DNA of 21,683 nucleotides, taken from Purshia tridentata (taxonomy: Eukaryota; Streptophyta; Magnoliopsida; Rosales; Rosaceae). Below, one piece after another: positions 11,456 through 20,953 of this stretch. The translations under genes and the position numbers were made by a program. Location of the stretch: contig QANT01004018.1 of the NCBI GenBank assembly GCA_003254885.1, positions 1 to 21,683 on the forward strand, read 5' to 3'. Each line of letters begins with the position of its first letter. Position 1 is the stretch's first letter. The notes beneath the pieces are model-generated. The model was given only the letters and a program-made list of their open reading frames with translations, was not told the origin of the DNA and did no database searches.

Positions 11456-11530
11456 TAGTTTGTAGTCTAGTGGATATTAGCTTAATGTTGGAAGATGTTT
11501 TAAGTTCGAATCTCATTTTTTAAAATTAAA
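11456..11530 (+). repeat. tRNA-derived SINE-like relic (A-box and B-box)
   Basis: GTAGTCTAGTGG (11462-11473) resembles the RNA polymerase III A box, and AGTTCGAATCT (11503-11513) resembles the B box GGTTCGANNCC. They are about 30 bp apart, the spacing usual in plant SINEs, and are followed by a T-rich stretch. It does not fold into a tRNA cloverleaf with a normal acceptor stem, so a tRNA gene is not claimed. The ends and target duplications are not recognisable. Confidence 0.35.
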
Positions 11531-12185
11531 AAATAAATTTATCTTTATTTCTTTTTGAGTTAAAAGTTAAAATTTGTGTGTTTCAAAAAAAGGTTAAAGA
11601 TTTGATTCTGTCTGATATAAAAAAACTTAAAATTGCTTTAGTCAAGAAAAAGTTGAGTAATAAATTAGAATTGTAATAGGTGAAAGATTTGATTCCCTTT
11701 GCTATAACTTATAAAAAGCATGAACTTGCTTGGTCGGTTTTTGGCTTGTGGTAATTCTCTAGTTAGCATGATTTGGATCATATGGGTTGTATTTTTTTCT
11801 TTCTGTTCTTTCAGTTTCTACAGTTACTATTATTTCATAACATTGGCATAATTAATAATATTAATTAGTGCACCAAGAACTATTTCAATGTTGGTAATGA
11901 TGGGTTAATTATATAGGTTTTCAAAGTCTATGATTTTTTTACTGAATTGATTATTGACATTAATATGGAATGTTGAATGCATGATAGGGAGTTTGAGGTC
12001 TTTTTCTTTATTCCATGGTTGATGGGTGTATTTTTTATTTTTCATCGAAATGGGGCTTAAAGGCTGGCGAGGAATGAAGATTAGGATCATAACTCTATTG
12101 TTATGCCCCAGGAAACTATGGTCAATGAGACAGTGTTTTGTTTAGTCCTTGCCAAAACATATTCTTTTCAAGTGAAACTGATGTA
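11531..12185. other. Gene-free AT-rich intergenic DNA
   Basis: A diverged direct repeat is present: AAAGATTTGATTC occurs at about 11596 and again at about 11683, with similar sequence on both sides. There is no gene-like ORF. Confidence 0.5.
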
Positions 12186-12720
12186 GAGCAGCTGGCCGTG
12201 AGGTTCGAAGAGCAGTTGGAGCGCCGAAACTCACGAAAAGGTAAAAACTGAATTTTACCGTTCATTTGGAGGGGTTTTTGAGTCTGAATATGGTCGATTT
12301 ATATATCAAATCGAAGGGAATCACGCCAAGATTGCAACACATAGCTAATGCTATAATTAATAGGGTTTTTCGGTCATCCGAGGTCGTTTAGGGCCTCAAA
12401 ACTGCGTTTAAAGTTTTGAAGTATTTTATTTATTTTCGTCTTTACTTTATTTGGGTTCCTTTTGGCTCATGGGCTTTATTTATATGCTTGTTTTGACCTA
12501 AGGTTTCCAAAAACATATTTAAGAATTTTCTTAAGTTGTTTTGGTACTTTTGATAATTTTCCAATAAATTTGAGTTTTCTCATCTTTCTTGGTGGATTCC
12601 AGAATTTTATCTTTGCTAGGATTATGCTGGTAATTCCTTTGTTATTTCCGCTACGTCAGAAACGGACCATGAACAAGTTAGTAATTTCAAGAGAATGCCC
12701 ACAGAGTATTATATATATCG
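12186..12720. repeat. Compositionally distinct island, possible old retroelement (LTR-like) fragment
   Basis: GC rises sharply at 12186-12240 relative to the flanks, and two short direct repeats (AGCAGCTGG at 12187, AGCAGTTGG at 12211) open the segment. After this comes a long T/G-rich non-coding tract. The style resembles dispersed LTR-type repeats, but I cannot see two LTRs, a primer-binding site, a polypurine tract or a target duplication. Treat the class as unproven. Confidence 0.25.
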
Positions 12721-13454
12721 TTTGGGGTAATAGATAGACCTAATCTTAAAGTATTATTTTAGTACATTGAAGGAAATCAAATCATGAATTTAGCCTAATT
12801 TTAATCTTTATTCCACTCACCTTCATCACTTGAGTTAACCCCAAATGCTCCTTCTCAAGTAATCATAAATTATATTTACTAATATTGATAATATATAAAA
12901 CTTCGAGTATTTTATAGGTTTTAACATAGAACATTTGAGTTCATGATTTCTTAAGTTATTTTGTTAAAAGAACTAGATACTAGCATAAAGATAAAAGAGT
13001 AAATAGCCATTTTGCTTCCCTGAAGAACCTGACTATTATACTTGTATCAGTTGATTCAATTTGCTTCTCAGACTTCTAATTTAGAAAATTAAGGACTGAC
13101 TTTTTCAATTTGTCTAATTGAGAACTTTCCGTCAATGTATACATTTCTCATCCAAATTTAGCGAGAAATAAAGGAAAAAAAAATCATGCATAGGGAAAAA
13201 TGGTAAGGTTTAAATGAAGGAGACCATTTTACCTTCAAAAAAGACTTTACATGGTGCTATAAAAATATAAATTTAAACAGAAAATTCCTCAATTGAGAAA
13301 ATTAAAAAGTCAAAATTTTTAATTTTTCAAATTAAAAGTACCCATTTCTATAGATGAGCTTCACCTCTACTAAAATGGTCGTACACATTGATAAAAAAAA
13401 TGTGGGACACCTAACATTACTTATACAAAAAGGAACAACAATAAAAATGTAAAG
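12721..13454. other. Gene-free DNA upstream of the bHLH inverted duplication
   Basis: AT-rich sequence with no supportable gene. The segment beginning GTAAATAGCCATTTTG (about 13000) resembles the termini of common plant dispersed repeats, but no matching opposite end was found. Confidence 0.5.
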
Positions 13455-13528
13455 AAAAATAACTTAATTAAGGAATAATAGAAGGACGAAGGTGAAAAAT
13501 CAAGAATTTCAGATTATGAAGATTGTGA

Positions 13529-13571
13529 GTGGGCCCCAATTATGGGAATCTCAGTAACAAACTCCCAGCTG
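13529..13571 (+). promoter_or_regulatory. Promoter block shared by both bHLH copies: TCP-type site plus E-box
   Basis: GTGGGCCCC (13529-13537) matches the TCP-factor consensus GTGGGNCC, and CAGCTG (13566-13571) is an E-box (CANNTG). Both motifs and most bases between them are kept in the right-arm copy. A TCP or bHLH binding role is inferred from motif identity only. Confidence 0.45.
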
Positions 13572-13741
13572 TGCTGCTGTGGCAAATTGGAAATCCCTTG
13601 AGAAAGAAACAAATAAAAGAATTTGCAGTTTCAATCCCTTCTCCTACCCCCTCTCTCTCTCCCCCTCCAGTATTTGATTTTGTGAACAAAGCTCTTTTGC
13701 TTTGGGGCTACCAATTTACCAATTCTGATAAAAAACGTTGG

Positions 13742-13864
13742 GTAAGAAAAGGTCTTCAAGGCTCATGATATTTGTGTATATATATGGGACTAATTATGAT
13801 GCTTTTCAATATATCCATGCGCTTGTGTTTAATCTCTTTTGGTTTATGTGAATTAATGGTGCAG
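13742..13864 (+). other. Probable 5'-UTR intron of the left bHLH gene
   Basis: Donor TTGG|GTAAGA and acceptor GGTGCAG|AGAC lie between the CT-rich leader (about 13650-13672) and the start codon. The acceptor and its context are also present in the other copy. An upstream ATG at 13856 lies inside this intron and is out of frame with the coding start. Confidence 0.4.
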
Positions 13865-13916
13865 AGACAAAAAAAACTCATAAAAGCCAAAAGGCAGAAA
13901 GAGACAGAGTCCAAAA

Positions 13917-15980
13917 ATGTACGAAGACACTGCAAGTGGCTGCAACTTTGATCCCAATAACTCCATGACAGCTGAAACTGTGATCAACAACCCTTCTCTG
14001 CCCCCACCACAATTCAAGCCAGAGACACCTCAAAACCGCAACAGCAACAGCAATAGCAACGTCTTTGTTCATGTTGAGGAGGACTTGAGGCTTTCCATGG
14101 AAGAGCTTTCTTACCATCATCACCATGGCCAGCACCACAACAACAACAACAACCACCCTCATCAAGAAGATACTGCCATGGAAATTGAGCTTCAGAATGA
14201 GATGGGGTTCAATATGGACCACCACATCTCATACAACAATATTGACAATAACAAAAACAATAATGCTAACCATTTTTTGTCCTATGAGCAACTCCCCAGT
14301 TGGGACATTCATGAGATGCAACACCAGCATCAATTGCAAGACATTACTACTACTGCTGCTACTCCCTACCCTCCAACAACACCTGACCTTCTCAACCTTC
14401 TCCACTTGCCCAGATGCTCACCCTCCTCTGTACTCCCAAACTCCTCCATCTCCTTCACAAACCACCACTCCAAAACCACAAATTTCGCCAACTCTTTGGG
14501 GTTTCTAGGAGACCTTCCCCCTGCCGGGGTGGACTCCCCGGCAGGGACAGCGTCTTCGGTTCTCTACGATCCGCTCTTCCATCTGAACCTGCCTCCACAG
14601 CCACCACTTTTCAGGGAATTGCTTCAGTCTTTGCCACATGGGTACAGCTTGCAAGGGTCAAGAAGTGGGTCCTTGTTTAGTAATGGTGGGGATGAGAGGG
14701 AGGGTAGTGGAGGGGTTTACCCAGATGTGAATGGAGTGTTGGAGTTCTCCAGGGAAATGGGTTTAAGGAGAGCAAGGGATGGTAAAGGGACTAAACACTA
14801 TACCACTGAGCGCATTAAGAGAATCGAGTGGAATGGCAAGTACGCTGCCTTGAGGGATTTGGTTCCAAACCCAACCAAGGTACACATATAGATCACAATC
14901 ACTGCACAATATATGGTACTAATTCGATTAATTTCATCATGAAACCACTTCCATTCATTTTTTGACAGTTTTAATTGGGTACCCATTTTGGTTTCTTGAG
15001 TCAATAGTCATGTAATTGGGTTCAATTTTGGTAGGCCAGTACCTTCCACACAATCTCCCCTTTTTTCCTTTTTTGGGCTTAATAATCATTTTTTTAAAAT
15101 TATATGGTATATGTGAATTTGGTTAATTTCATCGTGAACCACTTATATTCATTGTTTCGAAGTTTTACTTGGTACCCATTTTGATTTCTTGAATCAAAAG
15201 TCATGCAATCTGGTCCACTTTTGATATGCCATGTCTGGTAGTCTCACAATTTTTTCTCTCTTTTTTTTGGGATTAATAATCATTTTGCTGATGCATGTAT
15301 GTTTTTGTGTGTGTAACAATTGGAGCAAAGACTGATAGAGCATCTATTGTGAAAGATGCCATTGATTACATAGAAGAGCTTCGAAGGACAGTGGACGAGC
15401 TGAAACTGCTGGTGGAGAAGAAAAGATGTGGGAGAGAGAGGAGCAAGAGGCGCAAGACTGAAGAGGGTGCCCGCGCTGGAGACGATGAGAGCTGCAACAT
15501 GAAGCCTCTTGGTGATGATCATGATCAATCCTACAACAATGGGTCTCTGAGGAGCTCATGGCTTCAAAGGAAGTCCAAGGACACAGAGGTCGATGTCCGC
15601 ATCATTGATGATGAAGTTACCATCAAACTGATCCAGAAGAGGAAGATCAATCTGCTGTTCTTTGTGTCCAAGCTTCTTGAAGAGCTGCAGCTGGATCTTC
15701 ACCATATTGCTGGTGGCCTCATTGGCAATTCCTACAGCTTCTTGTTCAACACCAAGGTTGGTGCTAACATTGTGGATTTTATTGCTCAATCAGTCCTAAT
15801 TAGTTGGTTAATTCTTTTTCAAACAGGTGGTGATCTGGATTTTAATTGTAAATGGCTTTGCTTTTAATGTTGCAGATGTTTGAAGGGTCTTGTTTGTATG
15901 CAAACGCTATAGCCAGCAAGCTGATTGAGGTTCTGGACAGACAATATGCAGCAATTCCACCACCTCTCACCAGTTATTAA
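13917..15980 (+). CDS. bHLH91: bHLH transcription factor, bHLH10/89/91 clade (left copy)
   Basis: Exons are 13917-14879, 15331-15756 and 15876-15980 (stop TAA), all phase 0, giving 497 residues. The MYE start is shared with the other copy and with the family. Residues 1-250 are low-complexity, rich in His, Asn and Pro (HHHH and NNNNN runs near 66-80), with conserved LLNLLHLPRCS and YDPLFHLNLPPQPP blocks. The bHLH domain spans about 292-345, interrupted by intron 1 in the loop (VPNPTK|TDRASIV). H294, E298 and R302, the usual E-box-reading residues, are present, but positions 300-305 read IKRIEW instead of a QRREQL-like string. An ACT-like dimerisation domain (TEVDVRIIDDEV onward) runs from about 405 to 487. 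Family knowledge: nuclear, partner of DYT1 in tapetum and pollen development. The gene name is at clade level. Confidence 0.9.
14911..15286 (+). repeat. Tandem duplication inside intron 1 of the left bHLH gene
   Basis: Unit 1 (about 14911-15093) and unit 2 (about 15102-15286) align end to end. Both open with ATATGGTA, share TTAATTTCATC.TGAA, a GGTACCCATTTTG block and AGTCATG, and end in TTAATAATCATTTT. The intron of the other copy holds the unit only once (250 bp against 451 bp), so the doubling is specific to this copy, or one unit was lost in the other. Confidence 0.85.
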
Positions 15981-16270
15981 TTAATTAGGAAGGCATGAGA
16001 TATCATGTTTCCTTGGAAAAATATCAAGTCTTTAATTTCTTTCTTATATATGTTGGTTGAATACATGCAATAACCTTGGTGTGACAGAATCATGAAATTA
16101 CAGAATATATATTATATTATATTTATATGACTCATTCTGGGTTTAATTATATGGTTTTGGCTACTTTAATTACTGATGTTAAAGGTACAATTAGAAAGAT
16201 GCCACATCAAACTACCTTGATAAATTAATTAATCATTATTTTTCAGAAACCATTTCAAATGTTTGAGCAT

Positions 16271-17494
16271 TATTGTCGCCATTTCAAACTATGTTCTTTC
16301 AGTTAAAAGCTTGAACTACCTTTTAATTTGGTCAATTTCTTTCATGTGATTGTTTTTACATGCATATACTTTACTATATAAAATTTCATACAAGTTATGA
16401 AGAACAAACTTAAATGTCTCATCATATATATATGTATTTAAAGCTTTCTGTAATGTTTTTTTTTACTATATATAGCAAGTGTTACTGTTAGAGAGGTTTT
16501 CACTGCTATTTCTATGCTTTACAGAACTAGCTGCTCTCTTTGAGTGATGCTTCTTCTTTAAATGTCTTTAATTAATCAATAATTATAAACTCATTTCTAC
16601 AAATTTATTTGTGGGATATTTACTCAAAACACAAGCATGCATGCTGCAATGACCAATACTCTGTCAATGTCATCTTAAGAAGGGTTACTTCCGATCAATT
16701 AATAGTTTAGTAAAACACATATTTCTCCTCAGGAAAAGTAATCAAAAACATCTGAGTCTTCTTTTATTACATTAGTAGAAAAATTGTAGATAATCAATTA
16801 CAAAAACATAAGAAAGTACATTTTCAACATAGAAACTGGTAAGTTCATCACTTAATTTCTGTTAACAAGTCTCAAGTAAATCTGGTAATATAAACATTTT
16901 ACTGTGGCAAAATTATCTGATAAGAGAACATTTCTGATAACTTTGGAAGTCTCAAACTCCTATTGTAGTCATAGGTATATACAATCAACTGCCTTTGTAT
17001 ATATAATAGAGAGGTGGTACTACTTCTTAATTACTACTTTTTTTTTTGGCCAGAAGACTTCTACTTACTACTTTGAATGCAAATAATAACAAAACTTGCC
17101 CTCGTTTGATATTCTTTTAGAAAAAAGTTTTTCGTTTTCATCTATAATATTGAGCAGGATAGTAACTTTATGATTCTGAGTGTTGCAGTGGTTTCAATCA
17201 CAAATCAAAATGATTGTCCTAACAAGGCATGACATGGCAGAGGGACAAACGATCAATTTCCACATTTACTTCCCTTTACCGATATGACAGGGTTGGAAAT
17301 GGAATTAGCTGATTTGGTCCAAGTGTCCAACTATGTTTGACTCCACCAAAGATATCTTTGTCCAAAAGAGAACCCTTTAAAGTTTAATCCCACCAAAAAG
17401 AAAAGAAGCAAAAGAAAAAAAGAAAAGAAAAAGGAATCACCCTGCAAAGTTTTCTTTGTTCTTTTGGGTCAAAACCCTGCAAAGTTACTTCAAC
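16271..17494. other. Spacer between the two convergent bHLH genes
   Basis: This single-copy spacer between the arms of the inverted duplication is AT-rich, with TATA-type simple repeats near 16425-16440 and an A/G-rich tract at about 17395-17433. ACCCTGCAAAGTT occurs twice, about 34 bp apart, near 17440 and 17474. No gene or RNA is supportable. The 3' ends of both bHLH transcripts point into it. Confidence 0.6.
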
Positions 17495-17801
17495 TAGCTC
17501 AAACGTTTCAAATGATTTCTAATTTATACAAAAGAACCAGAACCAAAACCAAAACCAATAGACCATAGTAATTAAAGTGACCAAAACCATCCATGTTTTA
17601 TAAATAATCCCAGTAATGAGTCATATATATTTCTATAATTTCATGGTAATTCTGTCAAACCAACACTAATGTCTACTTTTAATTTGTATTCATCAGCATC
17701 ATATATATTTAAAAAATAAAGTATCAACATATATAAGAAAAAAAATTAAAAGACTTGGTATTAGTCCAAAGAAAGAAAGATTATATCTCCTGCCTTCCTT
17801 T

Positions 17802-19589
17802 CTAGTAACTACTGGTAGGTGGTGGAATTGCTGCATATTGTCTGTCCAGAACCTCAATGAACTTGCTGGCTATAGCACTTGCATACAAACAAGACCCTTC
17901 ATACATCTGCAACATTAAAAGAAAACCCATATATAGAATTAAAAACCAGATGATCACCACTTCTATGAAAAAATGAACCAATTAAAAATCCATATAAATT
18001 TTAGCACCAATACCTTGGTGTTGAACAAAAAGCTGTAGGAATTGCCAATGTGGCCACCAGCAACATGGTGAATATCAAGCTGCAGCTCATCAAGAAGCTT
18101 GGAAACAAACAGCAACAGATTGATCTTCTTCTTCTGGACCAGTTTGATGGTAACTTCATCATCAATGATGCGGACGTCGACCTCTGTGTCTTTGGACTTC
18201 CTCTGAAGCCACGAACTCCTCAGAACCCCATTGTCGTAGGACTGGTCATGGTCATGAGGGTCACCAAGAGGCTTCATGTTGCAGCTCTCATCGTCTCTGG
18301 TGCCGGCACCCTCTTCAGTCTTGTGCCTCTTGCTCCATTCCCTTCCACATCTTTTCTTCTCCACCAGCAGTTTCAGCTCGTCCACTGTCCTCCGAAGCTC
18401 TTTGATGTAATCAATGGCATCTCCCACAATAGATGCTTTATCAGGCTTTACCCAGAATAGCATTAATAAGCAAAATGATTATTAATCTCCAAAAAAAGAT
18501 AAAACAGAGAAAAATTGTGAAACTACCAAGCTGCAGGCATAACAAAATTGAACCCAATATTCACATGACTTGTGATTCAAGAAATCAAAATGGGTAACCA
18601 ATTAAAACTGTAAAACAAAGAATTGAAGGGGTTTCATGGTGAAATTAATCATATTCAGTAACATATTTTGTTGTGATTGAGATCTATATATATACCTTTT
18701 GTGGGTTTGGAACCATATTCCTCAGGGCTGTGAACTTGCCATTCAACTGGATTCTCCTGTCTTGCTCAGTGGTAGAGTGTTTGGTCCCCTTCGCTTTGCC
18801 ACCCCTTCCTCTCCTTGTAGGACCCATTTCCCTGGAGAATTCCAACACTCCACTCCCCTCTCTCTCATCCCCACCATTACTAAACAAGGACCCATTTGGC
18901 AAAGACTGAAGCATTAATTCCCTCAAAAATGGGGGCTGTGGAGGCAGGTTCAGATGGAACAGTGGGTCATAGGGAACCGAAGACACTGTCCCCGCCAGGG
19001 TGTCCACCCCTGCGGTGGGGAGGTCTCCGAGAAAACCCAATGAGTTGGCGAAATTCGCGGTTTTGGGGTTGGGGTGTGTGAAGGAGATGGATGAGTTTGG
19101 GAGCACAGAGGAGGGTGAGCATCTGGGCAAGTGCAAAAGGTTGAGAAGGTCAGGTGTTGGTGGAGGGTGAGGATCTGGACATTCATGGTGTAGACCATCA
19201 ATGTCCCAGTTGGGGGTTTGCTCGTAGGATACCAAATGGGTAGTATTTTTGTTGTTATTGTCACTGCAAGTGTTGAATGAGTTGTGGTCCATATTGAAAC
19301 CCAGCTCATTCTGAAGCTCAATTTCTATCGCAGTATCATCCTCTTGATGAGGGTAGTTGTTGTTGTTGTGCTGGCCATGGCGGTGATGGTAAGAGAGCTC
19401 CTCCATGAAAAGCCTCAAGTTCTCCTCAACATGAGCCAAGCTGTTATTGTTGTGGGTTGTGTCTGGCATGAGTTGTTGTGGGGGTGGGACCAGAGAAGAG
19501 TTGATGTTGAGCACAGTTTCTGCTGATTCTGGCATGGATGAGTTATTGGGATCAAAGTTGCAGCCACTTGCAGAGTCTTCTTCGTACAT
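17802..19589 (-). CDS. bHLH91: bHLH transcription factor, bHLH10/89/91 clade (right copy)
   Basis: Exons in reading order are 19589-18696, 18445-18014 and 17906-17802 (stop TAG), all phase 0, giving 476 residues. A longer ORF begins at 19634, but that ATG sits in the probable 5'-UTR intron and has no in-frame counterpart in the other copy, so the MYEED start is chosen. The layout matches the left copy: Asn/His-rich N-terminal half, LLNLLHLPRCS and YDPLFHLNLPPQPP blocks, bHLH at about 269-322 split by intron 1 (VPNPQK|PDKASIV), and ACT-like domain at about 384-466. In the basic region H271, E275 and R279 remain, but the normally invariant Arg after the Glu is Gln (Q276), followed by Asp (D277). 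Exon 2 is roughly 85% identical in protein to the left copy by eye. The frame is intact. The inferred role is tapetal transcription with DYT1-like partners, possibly with altered DNA affinity. Confidence 0.88.
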
Positions 19590-19625
19590 TTTTGCCTTTT
19601 GGCTTTTATGGGTCTTTTTTTGTCT

Positions 19626-19766
19626 CTGCACCATTAATTTACAGAAACCAAAAAAGTTTAAAACACAAGCACATGGAGATGTGAAAAGCAGAAAACTAAT
19701 TAGTCCCCCAACAAAAAAATAAGTTCATATTATATACAATAAGCCTTAAAGTTAAAAGCCCTTAAC
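19626..19766 (-). other. Probable 5'-UTR intron of the right bHLH gene
   Basis: Donor AAAG|GTTAAG and acceptor GGTGCAG|AGAC sit at positions matching the left copy's leader intron. The donor is weaker than in the left copy. Removing it deletes the upstream ATG at 19634. Confidence 0.35.
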
Positions 19767-19854
19767 CTTTTGTATCAGAATTGATTGAGCCCCAAATCAG
19801 AACAACTTCTTTGTTCACAAAATCAAGAAATGGAGGAAGAGATGGAATTTATGA

Positions 19855-19925
19855 GAGAGAGAGAGAGAGGGAGAAGGGAATGAAACTGCAAATTCATTCT
19901 TTGTTTGTTCTTTCTTTCTCTCTCA
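19855..19925 (-). repeat. CT/GA microsatellite in the right bHLH leader
   Basis: A (GA)n run at about 19855-19870 on the + strand (CT on the gene's strand) lies at the position of the shorter CT tract in the left copy (about 13650-13672), followed by a second CT-rich stretch near 19910-19925. Such pyrimidine tracts are common near plant transcription starts, and here the tract length differs between paralogues. Confidence 0.6.
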
Positions 19926-19951
19926 AAGAGGGATTTCCAATTTGCCTTACA

Positions 19952-20002
19952 CAGCTGGGAGTTTGTTACTTTGTTTCTGAAATTCCCATCATTGGGGCCC
20001 AC
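19952..20002 (-). promoter_or_regulatory. Right-copy promoter block: E-box and TCP-type site
   Basis: CAGCTG at 19952-19957 and GTGGGCCCC on the minus strand (19994-20002) match the left copy in order and approximate spacing. Conservation within otherwise diverged flanking DNA suggests function, but this is inference. Confidence 0.45.
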
Positions 20003-20060
20003 TCACAATATCCGTATTCTGAAATTCTCGATTCTGCCCAATTGATTTCACACTTTTGTC

Positions 20061-20945
20061 CTCCAATTTCTATCATAATTCATTCACTCTTTTCTTATTG
20101 CTTTTGGATATGGTGAAAATGTCATAAAATAATCCTCTATTGCAGTATTGTCTAGTTCTTTTTTGGTCTGAACTCTGAAGGATTGTCTACTTCTTTAATA
20201 GAAGGAACTGTGTAAAAGGGTTTCATCTGGGTTTCATTTCCTCTAATGCAATAAAAGAGAGATGTTATGTGTTAGAACTTGTAAATCAAATACTTCAACT
20301 TTATTATTGATATGCCTGTAACTTACTAATAATAATTAAGAAGAAATGGAATGGGTAATAACAATTTCCCTAATTACCCAAAAGGAAATGATCTGTACAT
20401 TATCTTGAAATTACTAACTCTGGTCATTGTCTGTTTCACTTGAAAGGAAAATATTTTGAAGGACTAATGTTGTCATTATCATCACGCATATGATTAAGTG
20501 AAATTAATTCCTTGAGACTTGAGAGACACTTCAATAATTATGAATAAAGAAAAATTTTTTAAATAAGACACATCCTTTAGAGTTAATTCTATTTTATAAC
20601 ACAGATGATTATATTAAAGAACATTAATTAATAGTTTGTATTAATATGGGACAACTTATCACTTCTGTCAAGACTTTTGTTAAAAAAAGACCATGTTATA
20701 GTCACGTGACTTTTTTTAGTGGTTAAAATTGTCATTTTCTATTAAAAAATTAAAACTAAAAAAACCAAGAAAAAACCAAAAGAAGAGGAGGTGCATATGG
20801 CATCCCCTCCCCACCCAGCCCCATCCGTACCAAGGAGGTTGGATGTGAAGGTGCAGATTACTCATCTCTCTCCATCTCTCCTCTATTCCTCTCTCTTTCT
20901 CTTTCTCTCTCTCCATCTCTGTCTTTTTCTCCCATCATTCCCTTC
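20061..20945. other. Gene-free flank with CT-rich tract
   Basis: AT-rich sequence leads into a strongly pyrimidine-rich tract (about 20860-20953). It could be the leader or promoter of a rightward gene beyond the window, but no coding exon is visible here. The 66-codon ORF on the opposite strand is just the purine-rich complement. Confidence 0.45.
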
Positions 20946-20953
20946 TCTCTACA

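Larger units (their letters stand above)
13460..16270 (+). repeat. Left arm of a large inverted duplication
   Basis: Reading this arm forward against the reverse complement of about 17495-20060 gives near-continuous similarity. It covers upstream sequence, CT-rich leader, all three exons, both introns and about 290 bp of 3' flank, where the last recognisable match is CATTTCAAATGTTTGAGC near 16251-16268. The edges fade gradually and are approximate by a few tens of bases. Confidence 0.85.
17495..20060 (-). repeat. Right arm of the large inverted duplication
   Basis: This is the reverse-complement counterpart of the left arm. Outside the coding exons, matches include the promoter block, the TTTGTGAACAAAG leader motif, intron sequence and 3'-flank blocks such as CTTATATATGTTG and GGTTTTGG..ACTTTAATTACT. 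Intron and flank similarity is visibly lower than exon similarity, so the duplication is not very recent. Confidence 0.85.

Noticed and set aside
13878..14225. 115-codon ORF antisense to bHLH exon 1
   Set aside because: Its Val-rich translation is the complement of the His/Asn codon runs of the real exon, so it is a shadow frame.
19590..19634. Upstream ATG extending the right bHLH protein by 15 residues (MVQRQ...)
   Set aside because: The ATG overlaps the acceptor of the probable leader intron, and the equivalent ATG in the left copy (13856) is out of frame. Only the MYE start is shared.
20716..20916. 66-codon minus-strand ORF starting MEREKEKERG
   Set aside because: The charged start is just the complement of the CT-rich tract, and the remainder is low-complexity.
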